The notes beneath the pieces were generated by a model. It worked only from the letters and a program-made list of their open reading frames with translations, had not been told where the DNA came from and made no database searches. A stretch of DNA of 64,000 bases from Flavobacteriaceae bacterium 3519-10 (lineage in GTDB: Bacteria; Bacteroidota; Bacteroidia; Flavobacteriales; Weeksellaceae): assembly GCA_000023725.1 (NCBI GenBank), contig CP001673.1, forward strand, positions 2,180,342 to 2,244,341, in the 5' to 3' direction. Below, piece by piece: positions 46,401-58,609 of this stretch. Position 1 is the first letter of the stretch. Each line of letters opens with the position of its first letter. Both the position numbers and the translations under genes were made by a program.

Positions 46401-48483
46401 TAATTTCGGAATTTCAAATGAAGGAAGCCAAATACTTCTTCAGTCTGAAAGCAGATCGGCCAACAGCCCGCTGAACATTTCAATTAAAGACTTTAAAATT
46501 GAAACGGTTACCGAACTGGTGAAGAAAGATTCGCTGCTGGCAAGTGGAAATATCAACGGAACCGCACAACTGAGGAATCTGCAGAGCAATATGACCTTCG
46601 ATGCGGATATTGATATGACTGAACTTTTCGTGTACGGTAGCCCGGTTGGAAATCTGGATGTGAAAGCCAATAGCGAATCCGGCAATCTCATTCGTGCTGA
46701 CGTGGCACTCTCAGGATTCAATAACGATGCTAAATTATTCGGAACTTTTAATTCAGCTACAAGCACATTCAATATGAATCTGGATTTGAATCAGCTGCAG
46801 ATGCAGACCGTTCAGGGGCTTACCATGAATGCGATTGAAAACGCTGAAGGTTATCTTTCGGGCGATTTAAAAATAACCGGCAACACTTCTGCCCCACAAA
46901 TTCGGGGCGATGTAAAGTTTAATGATGTGGGCCTGGGCATCACGCAACTCGGAAGCAAATTCAGCAACATCAACGACGAAATAAATTTCACAAGCCGTGG
47001 TATCGATTTTAATCAGTTCAAAATCAACGACGATTCCGGAAATTCAATAATTATCGATGGAGCCGTACTGACGCAGACTTACACCGATTTTACCTTTAAT
47101 CTCGACGTAGATGCGGACGACTTCAAAGTAGTAGATTCGGAAAAAAACAACGACCGGATGATGTATGGCATTCTCGCGATCGATGCGGACTTAAGTATTC
47201 GGGGTGACCTGGATCTGCCCCGCGTGGACGGAAACCTGAGTGTTACGGATGTTACCGACTTCACTTTTGTGCTACCAACATCCTCGCCGTCACTGCAGGA
47301 CCGCGAAGGCATTGTGGAATTTATTGATCAGGATCAGATCGCGCTGCAGGAAACCATCACTACAGAAGCGCTTACCCACCAAAGCGACATCAAAGGAATG
47401 GATGTTAACGTGAATATCGACGTCACTAAAGAAGCAAAGATTTCTTTAATTATAGACAGAGCCAACGGCGATTTTGTGAAGCTACAGGGCGACGCGCAGC
47501 TCACAGGTGGCATCGATCCATCCGGTAAAACAACTTTGGTGGGTGTGTATGAAGTAGATCAGGGTGCATATGAAATGTCGGTAAGTTTGCTGCGTAGAAA
47601 ATTTGATATTCAAAAAGGCAGCACCATCACCTGGACCGGCGAGCCTACAACGGCCAATTTGGACGTTACGGCTGTATATAAAACCGACGCAGCACCGCTG
47701 GATCTTCTGCAGCAGCAACTTACAGGAGCGTCGGGCAGCGAACTGAACCAATACAAACAGCGGATTCCGTTCAATACACTTCTTATTATGAAGGGTGAAC
47801 TGATGAAGCCTGTGATTTCTTTCGATATTACAACAGATGAAGAAAACAGTTCGGTTTCGGCAACCGTTTTAGATAATACAAAAACAAAACTGGAGCAGCT
47901 TCGCCGCGAAGAAGCAGAACTGAATAAACAGGTTTTCGCACTGCTTCTGCTGAACCGTTTTATAGGTGAGAACCCATTCCAGAGCGACAGCGGACTATCT
48001 GCCAGCACCATTGCCAAACAAAGTGTGAGTAGAATTTTATCTGAGCAGCTGAATGATCTGGCGTCTGATTTGATAGGTGGTGTGGAGTTGAATTTCGACC
48101 TGGAGTCCACAGAAGATTATTCTACCGGAAGCCGCAATGAACGTACTGACCTGAATGTAGGATTGAGTAAAACATTGCTCGATGACCGCCTCACCGTAAC
48201 GGTTGGTAATAATTTTGGTCTCGAAGGCGATGCACGTAAGAATGAACAGATGACAAATATCGCGGGAGATATTACGCTCGATTACAAACTCTCCAGGGAC
48301 GGACGCTATATGCTGCGCGCCTACCGCAAAAACGATTATCAGGTTGCCTTGCAGGGGCAGATTATCGAGACCGGCGTAGGGTTTATCATCACATTGGATT
48401 ACGATAAATTCCGCGAAATCTTCGAGCGCGCTAAACGTAACAAAGAATTAAGAAAACAAAAACGTCTTCAAAAAAATGATTAA
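43471..48483 (+). CDS. tamB: TamB-like envelope assembly protein
   Basis: This 1670-residue protein has one N-terminal membrane helix (YTAIFIGSLLLLLVILALSL), followed by a very long beta-rich periplasmic part and a C-terminal DUF490/TamB domain (about 1300-1640) with TKEAKISLIIDRANGDFVKL and GELMKPVISFDI. I start at the ATG at 43471. TamB forms a groove between inner and outer membranes and is thought to carry phospholipids or help outer-membrane protein insertion. Its last codons overlap the start of tamL by 8 bases, which agrees with a TamB-TamL complex. Confidence 0.95.
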   Translation: MTTFKKILKYTAIFIGSLLLLLVILALSLQLPGVQNFAKGKLVNYLEEKIHTKVRLDRVYVGFPNSLVMENLYLQGQEVDTLLFAKKLDVGLNIPKLLKNTADLTSIDLQGVKANVVRSKDGRFNFDYIIDAFATKDSEESESKPFIISLDKIKLRDIRVSFIDQQSRNDIALYFKSFDTRVKTFDLQNNSYAAGDINMDGLRLKLKQDLLEEVAENVEEKVDSLNQQKPMKIGLNKIKFTNFNIDYGDDNSKTFAKVIFKELSTKINQLDLEKNTYGIENLILKGADINAKLFMPAQNANPSNEDKKDESSQTEGSLALLLNKLQLEDVKVVYDNTAMARTRSGIDFNHLNFTKMNLEVRNFRMQDGTFAGTVNSAEIKESRGLDIQKFNTDFVYDNEQAYLKDLYLQTPKTVLRDELALNYNSMEQLSANPGAVRIAANIQNSKIGFSDILMLAPSLRSTAPFNKYPNAILKINTRLRGTLNDLQIQTLQLSGIDQLKVNASGKIRNAMNPAQLAYDLNVRELSSSAKTIYNLVPKNTIPSNISLPSHLNISGTAKGTTEIVNANLRMISTLGNAAVRASVDMRRKNQERYDILANLQNLQIGKIIQNKDLAGITGQVSVKGQGFALNSAIADIKGNIGSVYYNGYTYRNMALAGKINRGAYVLNLDSKDPNANLKLLASGVYRENNPTVKVNGSIRKLDLNKLGFYSDPMILAGNLDADFTSLNPDAPNGYLHLENFAISDTKDIFPLQEVYLTAVSTADSNRIVLQSQVADVDLSGKYKLTQIFGSLQQTINQYYQFQKPGTKAARIDPNQYFTFNAIIKDDNLLRRFVPDLTEFEPITLAGNYDADSRKLQVNGQIPQVTYGKNIIRGGTIAVDNQNDALVYNVQLAEFNNESIALMKVGLVGDIRDNLITYNASTKDEKDETKFLVAGNAQKVGDLTQIRLNPDGLKLNYTNWQVTPDNYLQLGNGGIFANNFGISNEGSQILLQSESRSANSPLNISIKDFKIETVTELVKKDSLLASGNINGTAQLRNLQSNMTFDADIDMTELFVYGSPVGNLDVKANSESGNLIRADVALSGFNNDAKLFGTFNSATSTFNMNLDLNQLQMQTVQGLTMNAIENAEGYLSGDLKITGNTSAPQIRGDVKFNDVGLGITQLGSKFSNINDEINFTSRGIDFNQFKINDDSGNSIIIDGAVLTQTYTDFTFNLDVDADDFKVVDSEKNNDRMMYGILAIDADLSIRGDLDLPRVDGNLSVTDVTDFTFVLPTSSPSLQDREGIVEFIDQDQIALQETITTEALTHQSDIKGMDVNVNIDVTKEAKISLIIDRANGDFVKLQGDAQLTGGIDPSGKTTLVGVYEVDQGAYEMSVSLLRRKFDIQKGSTITWTGEPTTANLDVTAVYKTDAAPLDLLQQQLTGASGSELNQYKQRIPFNTLLIMKGELMKPVISFDITTDEENSSVSATVLDNTKTKLEQLRREEAELNKQVFALLLLNRFIGENPFQSDSGLSASTIAKQSVSRILSEQLNDLASDLIGGVELNFDLESTEDYSTGSRNERTDLNVGLSKTLLDDRLTVTVGNNFGLEGDARKNEQMTNIAGDITLDYKLSRDGRYMLRAYRKNDYQVALQGQIIETGVGFIITLDYDKFREIFERAKRNKELRKQKRLQKND

Positions 48484-50821
48484 GTTTAACCTAACGACCT
48501 ATACAAAAACTGCTGCGATCTGCTCAGTATTACTTCTGAATTCTTGCAGCAACACCAAATTTCTGCAGGAAGGGCAAATGCTGTACATAGGCGGTGAAGT
48601 GAAGATTAAAAATGATACGCTTTCAAAAAAAGAAAAATCAAACCTTTCTGAAGCGCTCGAAGAGCAGCTAAGGCCAAAACCGAACACGTCTTTTCTGGGC
48701 CTCAGACCACAACTCTACATCTATAATATTACGAAAGAACCCAAAAAAGAGAAAGGCTTAAGAAACTGGCTTAAATACAAAATCGGTGAAAAACCGGTGC
48801 TTCTTAGTGATGTAGACCGCGAATTTAACGAGGATATCATCGTAAATTATTCTGAGAATAAAGGCTTTTTCAATGCAAAAGCGGTTTCAGATACGGTTTC
48901 AAAAAACAGAAAGGCAAAAGTGATTTACACGCTTACGCCAGGCGCGCGATACTTAATCAGCAATGTAAACTTCCCCGAAGATTCTACCGTAATCAACAGC
49001 GAAATTCAGGCAATAAAGGGCGAAACCTTTCTTAAAAGTGGAAATCCGTTCGACCTGGATGTGATCAAAGCAGAGCGCGAAAGGATTGATGAACACCTTA
49101 AAAACCGCGGTTTCTATTATTTCAGCGATGATAATATCGTAGTTCAGGCAGACAGTACTGTTCTTAAAGAACCGAAAGTAGAACTTTTCGTAAAACTTAA
49201 AAACAACACGCCGGCTCTTGCAAAAGAGCAGTTCACCATCAATAAAACGATTGTTTTCCCGGATTATAATATTGATGACGTGAAAGTGGGCAAATATGGC
49301 ATCCCGTATAATACAGATTCGGTTGAAGTGATCGATGATCTTTATATTGTTGACCCTGAAAAAAAATTCAATCCCAGGATATTCAACCGCGCCCTGTACT
49401 TTGATAAAGGCGATTTGTATAACCGAAAAGACCATAATCTTTCGCTTAACAGACTCATCAGCCTTGGTGTATTTAAGTTCGTAAAGAATGAATTTGTGGT
49501 ATCCGATTCGTTAAATCATGAGTTCGACGCGTATTATCTGCTGACACCGCGGCCATTCCAATCGTTGCGGCTGGAAACTTTAGGCAAAACAAGTTCGGCA
49601 AACTATACGGGTGGTGAAGTAAACCTTAACTGGACACACCGCAACTTTTTCCGTGGTGCAGAACAGCTCAAAGCTGCTGTTTATGGTGCTTTCGATGTTC
49701 AGATCGGTGGGCCAAAAGACGCAAATAACATCATCCGCGTGGGTGCCAATGCGCAACTTTCTATCCCGCGTCTTGTCGCTCCGTTCAGGTTCAGGTCTTC
49801 CAGTGCTTATGTTCCGCGCACAAATGTTGAACTTGGCTACGAATATCTGAGCCGAACCGAACTTTACACATTGCATAATTTCAACGCTTCATTTGGTTAC
49901 CTCTGGAAAGAAAACGAGCGCAAGGAGCACGACCTTAAAGTTCTGGATGTAACGGTAGTTGCACCGCAAAATGTATCAGATAAATACAACGAGCAGATTT
50001 ATGGTAACGAAGCGGAAGGAATCAGACCAAATCCGTCTCTTCAGCGTGTGATCGATAAACAGCTTATTTTCGGCCCCACTTATACATACACTTATACGAA
50101 TACCATGTTGCCGCAGAAAAATACTTTCTATTATAAAGGAAGTCTGGATCTGGCCGGTACAATTGCTGGTATTGCAAGCGGTGCGGATGCAAAAGCGGGC
50201 GATCAGAAGGAAATGTTCGGCATCCCTTTCAGCCAGTACACCAAAATGGAGCATGACCTCCGCTACTACCGAAAAGTAGGCGATAAAAGCACAATTGCAA
50301 CGCGTATTATTGCGGGAGTTGGTTATCCGTACGGCAATTCAATCACGATTCCGTATGTAAAGCAGTTTTTTGTAGGTGGCAGCAACAGTATCCGGGCCTT
50401 CCGCGCGAGGACTTTGGGACCGGGCAGTTATGACCCGACAGTTCAGAACGCTTCATTCTTTTTCGATCAGTCGGGCGATATTAAACTTGAACTTAATGCT
50501 GAATACCGCGCAAACATTTATAAATTTTTAAATGCTGCTATTTTTGCCGATGCGGGCAATGTGTGGCTTGTGAATGAAGATCCGGAAAGACCCGGCGGAA
50601 AATTTTCTAAAGATTTTGTGAAAGAAATTGCAGTTGGAGCGGGCGTTGGTCTGCGTCTTGATTTTAATATTTTAATTCTGCGCCTGGATTTGGCGATGCC
50701 GCTGCGGATCCCTTATTATGAAGCCGGCGAACGCTGGACTTTTGACCGAGTAAATTTCGGCGACCGTGCCTGGCGACGTGATAACCTGATCCTCAACATT
50801 GCGATTGGCTATCCGTTCTAA
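48476..50821 (+). CDS. tamL: TamL, lipoprotein form of TamA (Omp85 family)
   Basis: This 781-residue protein is an Omp85-family outer-membrane protein. Unlike proteobacterial TamA it has a lipoprotein signal, with VLLLNSCS, which is the property that defines TamL in Bacteroidota. POTRA-like domains (about 35-390) precede a 16-strand barrel; the barrel lid motif is seen as FFVGGSNSIRAFRARTLGPG, and the last strand ends IAIGYPF. It pairs with TamB, whose gene overlaps it by 8 bases. The combination is the translocation and assembly module. Confidence 0.93.
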   Translation: MIKFNLTTYTKTAAICSVLLLNSCSNTKFLQEGQMLYIGGEVKIKNDTLSKKEKSNLSEALEEQLRPKPNTSFLGLRPQLYIYNITKEPKKEKGLRNWLKYKIGEKPVLLSDVDREFNEDIIVNYSENKGFFNAKAVSDTVSKNRKAKVIYTLTPGARYLISNVNFPEDSTVINSEIQAIKGETFLKSGNPFDLDVIKAERERIDEHLKNRGFYYFSDDNIVVQADSTVLKEPKVELFVKLKNNTPALAKEQFTINKTIVFPDYNIDDVKVGKYGIPYNTDSVEVIDDLYIVDPEKKFNPRIFNRALYFDKGDLYNRKDHNLSLNRLISLGVFKFVKNEFVVSDSLNHEFDAYYLLTPRPFQSLRLETLGKTSSANYTGGEVNLNWTHRNFFRGAEQLKAAVYGAFDVQIGGPKDANNIIRVGANAQLSIPRLVAPFRFRSSSAYVPRTNVELGYEYLSRTELYTLHNFNASFGYLWKENERKEHDLKVLDVTVVAPQNVSDKYNEQIYGNEAEGIRPNPSLQRVIDKQLIFGPTYTYTYTNTMLPQKNTFYYKGSLDLAGTIAGIASGADAKAGDQKEMFGIPFSQYTKMEHDLRYYRKVGDKSTIATRIIAGVGYPYGNSITIPYVKQFFVGGSNSIRAFRARTLGPGSYDPTVQNASFFFDQSGDIKLELNAEYRANIYKFLNAAIFADAGNVWLVNEDPERPGGKFSKDFVKEIAVGAGVGLRLDFNILILRLDLAMPLRIPYYEAGERWTFDRVNFGDRAWRRDNLILNIAIGYPF

Positions 50822-50838
50822 ATTAAAAATTGATCAAA

Positions 50839-51789
50839 ATGAAGAAACTGGGTTTTTTTTGGGAAACATTAAAGGAAACATTTACTGAATGGAATAACTC
50901 ACCTGCCGGAACAGATTCTGCAAGTTTAGCCTATTATGCAATTTTCTCAATTCCCGGCCTCCTGATTATCATTATCTGGATTGCCGGATACTTTTTTGGG
51001 CAGGAAGCGATTCAGGGGCAGATCAGCAATCAGATCGGCGGTATGATGGGTGGCAATGTTGCGGACAGTATCGAAGAAATGATCGCAGGTGCACTGATCG
51101 ACAAAGAAAATATCTTCATGAAGATTGTAGGTATATTCTCACTGGTTTTCGGTGCAACCACAATTTTCTTCCAACTGCAGAAATCGCTCAATAATCTTTG
51201 GGACGTGGAACCTGCGCCTAAGAAAGCGTTTGTAAAGTTCTTTCTGGACCGCGCGAACTCGCTCGGGATGATATTGGTAATAGGTTTTCTGCTGATGATT
51301 ACGATGGTGCTTTCTTCATTAATCAGCTTATTCAATAATTACATTGCAGCGCAGTTCGGCCTGGAGACTTACTATTTAATGGAGTTGGTGAATTTCGTTA
51401 TTGGATTTCTCTTGGTGATGCTCGTCTTTGCCTTTATGTTTAAAGTGCTGCCCGATGCTGAAATCCGATGGAAATCGGTGTGGGCGGGTGCAACGCTCAC
51501 TGCTGCGCTGTTTACAATTGGAAAGTTTCTATTGAGTTTTTACTTTGCCGAGTTCAAACCTGAATCTGCCTTTGGTAAAGCAGGTACCATTATCTTAATT
51601 ATGATGTGGATTAATTACTCCTGTATGCTCATCTTTTTTGGCGCTGAGTATACGAAGGTCTATTCCCGCAAAAAAGGATATAAAATTGTGCCTTCAAAAC
51701 ACGCAAAATGGAGTAGCGAAAAACTGTACCGTAAGAAGCTGGAAGAAATGTCAGAATTAGGAAAAACAGCGGAAATGGAAAAGATTTAA
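50839..51789 (+). CDS. YihY/BrkB family inner membrane protein
   Basis: I start at the ATG at 50839 (316 residues). It has about six membrane helices, with family text DSASLAYYAIFSIPGLLIII, GATTIFFQLQKSLNNLWDVE and IMMWINYSCMLIFFGAEYTK. YihY-family proteins are now linked to phospholipid transport across the cell envelope together with TamB-like proteins in enterobacteria. Here it lies 17 bases after tamL, which supports a shared envelope-lipid role. The C-terminus is cytoplasmic and basic. Confidence 0.92.
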   Translation: MKKLGFFWETLKETFTEWNNSPAGTDSASLAYYAIFSIPGLLIIIIWIAGYFFGQEAIQGQISNQIGGMMGGNVADSIEEMIAGALIDKENIFMKIVGIFSLVFGATTIFFQLQKSLNNLWDVEPAPKKAFVKFFLDRANSLGMILVIGFLLMITMVLSSLISLFNNYIAAQFGLETYYLMELVNFVIGFLLVMLVFAFMFKVLPDAEIRWKSVWAGATLTAALFTIGKFLLSFYFAEFKPESAFGKAGTIILIMMWINYSCMLIFFGAEYTKVYSRKKGYKIVPSKHAKWSSEKLYRKKLEEMSELGKTAEMEKI

Positions 51790-51815
51790 TAAAATACAAT
51801 ACATTTAAATATCAG

Positions 51816-51845
51816 ATCCTTCAGTCTATACTGAGGGATTTTTTA
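51816..51845 (+). terminator. Terminator of the tamB-tamL-yihY operon
   Basis: ATCCTTCAG and CTGAGGGAT pair with one G-T pair around TCTATA; six T follow. It lies 26 bases after the yihY-like stop. Confidence 0.8.
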
Positions 51846-52208
51846 ATGCAAGATAAAAGCAAGTCTGCGACGACCGAATTAAACTGATATGGATGTATCT
51901 ACAGTTCATTCATCTATTTGCACAGGAATATTTTGGAGAAATGAATGAATGGAGAAATCATGACGAAAGCACCCCAAATAATTCTTTTGGCAGCAAAAAA
52001 CTTACTGGCAACTTGTTTAGGCTGGATAAATAATAATGTAATTACAAGTTCAGCTTTCCATGAAAATATCCTCCCAGATATACTGCATACATCCGCAATA
52101 AACATTCTATGGAACCCATCGCAGAAGTTTCACAAACCTGATAGATAGGATATCACAAGTATTGTTAGTGGTTAGATCTCATGAGTACCACACCCTTGAG
52201 TTCATAAT
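51846..52208. other. Unassigned gap between yihY operon and rRNA operon
   Basis: This stretch of about 360 bases has short open frames on both strands (plus 51945-52148, minus 51914-52105), but neither has a signal, motif or promoter. I see no tRNA. It may be remains of older sequence. Confidence 0.4.
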
Positions 52209-52246
52209 AAAAAAAATCCCAATCAAATAAATGATTGAGGGTTTTT
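52209..52246 (-). repeat. Second copy of the 5S terminator hairpin
   Basis: ATCCCAATCA, AATAAA, TGATTGAGGGT matches the real 5S terminator at 52389-52430 almost base for base, including the loop AAATAAA and the flanking ACTGG. It lies downstream of the decayed 5S copy. Confidence 0.75.
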
Positions 52247-52281
52247 AAAAAAACTGGTCTTCTCAATGGCGGGATAAATAG

Positions 52282-52380
52282 GCGATTTACTCTAACGCTT
52301 TCGATGTATCATGGTCGCCCGCGGCGGGTTAACTTCTGGGCTTTCGCTATTGTGCACTTATATGTGTATCTGTTCAGACC
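52282..52380 (-). pseudogene. Decayed 5S rRNA copy
   Basis: Plus-strand blocks CGATTTACTCTAACGCTTTCG and GGTTAACTTCTGGG align in order with CGACCTACTCTCCCGCTTTCG and GCTTAACTTCTGTG of the real 5S gene. The rest is altered, and about 25 bases are inserted between the end of this copy and its terminator. Base pairing needed for 5S is broken, so it is probably not functional. It follows the true 5S on the same strand. Confidence 0.7.
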
Positions 52381-52388
52381 ATTTTAAA

Positions 52389-52430
52389 ACAAAAAATCCC
52401 CAATCAAATAAATGATTGAGGATTTAAAAA
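52389..52430 (-). terminator. Terminator of the rRNA operon
   Basis: ATCCCCAATCA and TGATTGAGGAT form an 11-base-pair hairpin with one mismatch-type pair; on the minus strand six T follow. It lies directly after 5S. Confidence 0.85.
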
Positions 52431-52432
52431 AA

Positions 52433-52540
<108 letters not shown>

Positions 52541-52640
52541 TATGGGTAATGTAACAATGAGGGTAACGTAGCAGTGTAGCAATCAGATTGGTACAGTGAT
52601 ACTTTGATAAATTGTTAGATTATTTATCGATAAAAACTTT

Positions 52641-52655
52641 CACAAAGAGTAAACC
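52641..52655. other. Arm of the 23S processing stem
   Basis: CACAAAGAGTAAACC here is complementary to GGTTTTCTCTTTGTG at 55540-55554 with one mismatch. These flank 23S and would form the double-stranded stem cut by RNase III. The neighbouring CACTT/GAGTGC and AAGTGC/GCACTCG blocks extend it. Confidence 0.6.
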
Positions 52656-52689
52656 TTTAGTGCACTTCCGAGTGCGCCTATATCAGGCT

Positions 52690-55455
<2,766 letters not shown>

Positions 55456-55785
55456 CCTAATATTAAATTAGTTCAGTATTTTTATACAACACAACCGTGT
55501 TGTATGATATTTTTGTAAACTCGGCACTCGAAAGTGCTCGGTTTTCTCTTTGTGATGTTCTTACCGTTAATGTCAATGATCAATTTTCTTATTACTTCTT
55601 TAATAAACAGAAATTGTTTTTGGCTCTTTCCGTCACTTTTAAATTAAAGTGGTAATACGTGAATAATATAGGTCCTGATCCTATCAAACTTCTTAATTTC
55701 TTAAGCCGTTTCGCCTCCTTAGGGCATAATTCTTCAATCTGTAATGTAAATATCTTCTGTTCTCGTTACATTTCTGTAACTTATG

Positions 55786-55859
55786 TGGAGAATAAGGGAG
55801 TCGAACCCTTGACCTCCTGCGTGCAAGGCAGGCGCTCTAGCCAGCTGAGCTAATTCCCC
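55786..55859 (-). tRNA. tRNA-Ala (anticodon TGC)
   Basis: On the minus strand GGGGAAT pairs with ATTCTCC, the anticodon loop is CTTGCAC, and GGTTCGACTCC is the T arm. It is 74 bases with a discriminator A and no encoded CCA. It sits between tRNA-Ile and 23S. Confidence 0.95.
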
Positions 55860-55904
55860 TCTAGTTTCAGACTTGAGATGTTTAGATTTAAAATCTGAGA
55901 GTTT

Positions 55905-55947
55905 TTTTGTCTCCTATCTTCTGTCTTTCTGTCTCCTGTCTTGTAAT
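55905..55947. repeat. Degenerate short-sequence repeat between the two tRNAs
   Basis: On the plus strand TGTCTCCTATCTTCTGTCT and following bases are a run of degenerate TGTCTyCT-like units after a T-run. The minus strand is purine-rich. No gene is seen here. Confidence 0.5.
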
Positions 55948-55950
55948 TAG

Positions 55951-56024
55951 TAGTCTCGGGCAGGCTCGAACTGCCGACCTCTACATTATCAGTGTAGCGC
56001 TCTAACCAGCTGAGCTACGAGACT
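55951..56024 (-). tRNA. tRNA-Ile (anticodon GAT)
   Basis: On the minus strand AGTCTCG pairs with CGAGACT, the anticodon loop is CTGATAA and the T arm is GCAGTTCGAGCCTGC. It is 74 bases with a discriminator A and no encoded CCA. It is the first tRNA after 16S, the usual Ile-Ala spacer order. Confidence 0.95.
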
Positions 56025-56039
56025 GTCTTTTTAGACTAT

Positions 56040-56110
56040 TAGATTCAAGATGCTAGATACAAGACGTCTTTTTGTCTTGATTCTTGCCTCTTGGCTCTTG
56101 TATCTCTTCC
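56040..56110. repeat. Degenerate short-sequence repeat with inverted arms after 16S
   Basis: AGATTCAAGA, AGATACAAGAC and, in reverse, GTCTTGATTCTTG and CTCTTGTATCTC form a long imperfect hairpin around TTTTT. The units are related to each other and to the tract between the tRNAs. Confidence 0.5.
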
Positions 56111-56151
56111 CTGTACTAATTTCTAGTGGGTATATTTTATAAATAGCAACC

Positions 56152-56192
56152 TTAAGTAAGTAAAAACCATAAGCATCAGTTTTTGAGTGAGT
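56152..56192. other. Arm of the 16S processing stem
   Basis: TTAAGTAAGTAAAAACC and TTTTTGAGTGAGT are complementary to GGTTTTTCCTTACTTAA and ACTCACTCAAAA at 57773-57817. The two arms enclose 16S and fit an RNase III processing stem. Confidence 0.6.
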
Positions 56193-56245
56193 GCTCTGAT
56201 ACATTTAAGTATCTTTTGTTTGTTTAACGTCTAAAAGACGCTCTA

Positions 56246-57760
<1,515 letters not shown>

Positions 57761-57772
57761 GTATGTTTGTCT

Positions 57773-57817
57773 GACTCACTCAAAAGTTTTGACGCTTTTT
57801 GGTTTTTCCTTACTTAA
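57773..57817. other. Second arm of the 16S processing stem
   Basis: This segment pairs with 56152-56192 as described there. It lies in the leader just upstream of 16S on the minus strand. Confidence 0.6.
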
Positions 57818-57906
57818 TTTTTGGTTGTTATTTGTATGTCAATGATCTCTTTTCTTTTCGCGTTCATCCGGAAACTCTTTCTGTCGTTTGTTCCGAATTG
57901 CGAGTG

Positions 57907-57937
57907 CAAAAGTATAAACTATTTTCTAAATGACCAA
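57907..57937 (-). promoter_or_regulatory. rRNA promoter module P4 (nearest 16S)
   Basis: On the minus strand TTG, 20 bases, TACTTTTG. The spacer GTCATTTAGAAAATAGTTTA is nearly the same as in module P2. It lies about 147 bases upstream of 16S. Confidence 0.75.
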
Positions 57938-58043
57938 ATTTTTCTGAAAGAAACTTAAAACTTTTTTTCGTAAGCCTTATCTCTCATTAAACTCAATCTC
58001 AAATCTCTCTACTTCGCTTCCCGCTTCTCTCGATTTGGGATTG

Positions 58044-58072
58044 CAAAGATACAACGATTTTTTATCTGACAA
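58044..58072 (-). promoter_or_regulatory. rRNA promoter module P3
   Basis: On the minus strand TTG, 18 bases, TATCTTTG, followed by CAATCCCAAATCGAGAGAAG, a stretch shared with modules P1 and P2. It lies 137 bases upstream of P4. Confidence 0.75.
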
Positions 58073-58180
58073 AATATTTTGTGAAGAAATTTTAAAAAAG
58101 TTTTTCTCTTAAACTTCCTTCCTAATATACCCTGTCAATACTGTTTTACTTCGCTCCTTTCTTCTTTCGAATTGGGATTG

Positions 58181-58213
58181 CAAAACTAAAAACTATTTTC
58201 TAAATGACCTAAT
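58181..58213 (-). promoter_or_regulatory. rRNA promoter module P2
   Basis: On the minus strand TAGTTTTG fits TAnnTTTG and is followed by CAATCCCAATTCGAAAGAAG. The spacer is nearly the same as in P4, but the -33 site reads TTA rather than TTG. It lies 137 bases upstream of P3. Confidence 0.65.
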
Positions 58214-58318
58214 GTTTTTGCAATAAATTTTTAGAAATTTCTAAACCATTATTACTCAACGTTTTCAATATATAAATAGCTTTCTGCTGCGCTCCCTCGT
58301 TCTCTCGATTTGGGATTG

Positions 58319-58348
58319 CAAAGATAGGCACATTCCACCAAAATCCAA
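58319..58348 (-). promoter_or_regulatory. rRNA promoter module P1 (farthest from 16S)
   Basis: On the minus strand TTG, 19 bases, TATCTTTG, followed by CAATCCCAAATCGAGAGAAC. It lies 138 bases upstream of P2. From here to 58584 no further feature is evident. Confidence 0.75.
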
Positions 58349-58584
58349 ACTTACACCCGTTTATTTTCTCACAAAACACTCAACTCTCTGATTCTTTGAG
58401 TGAAAAATTTCAAGCCGATTATTACCGTTTATCATTCTAAGTCCTCCCGCACATTCCCGAGACTCCAAAATGGCGATTTATATGACTTCCGGAATTGTAC
58501 TGCTGGCCTGGTGGTGATTAATTTTTGCGCTGTAGTGCTGGCACTGCAACCTTAGAGTTCAGAATAACCGCCCGACACAAACGA

Positions 58585-58608
58585 AAAACCCCGCCAGAAG
58601 GCGGGGTG
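58585..58608 (-). terminator. Terminator of the gcvH-vanZ-like operon
   Basis: ACCCCGCC, AGAA, GGCGGGGT forms a perfect 8-base-pair hairpin; on the minus strand TTTTTCG follows. It sits just after the VanZ-like stop. Confidence 0.8.
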
Positions 58609-58609
58609 G

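Noticed and set aside
51945-52148. 67-codon open frame before the rRNA operon
   Set aside because: No promoter element, no recognisable domain, and an equally long frame on the other strand suggests chance.
58349-58584. Possible small RNA or extra promoter upstream of the rRNA promoters
   Set aside because: There are short GC-rich inverted stretches but no promoter element with proper spacing or terminator.
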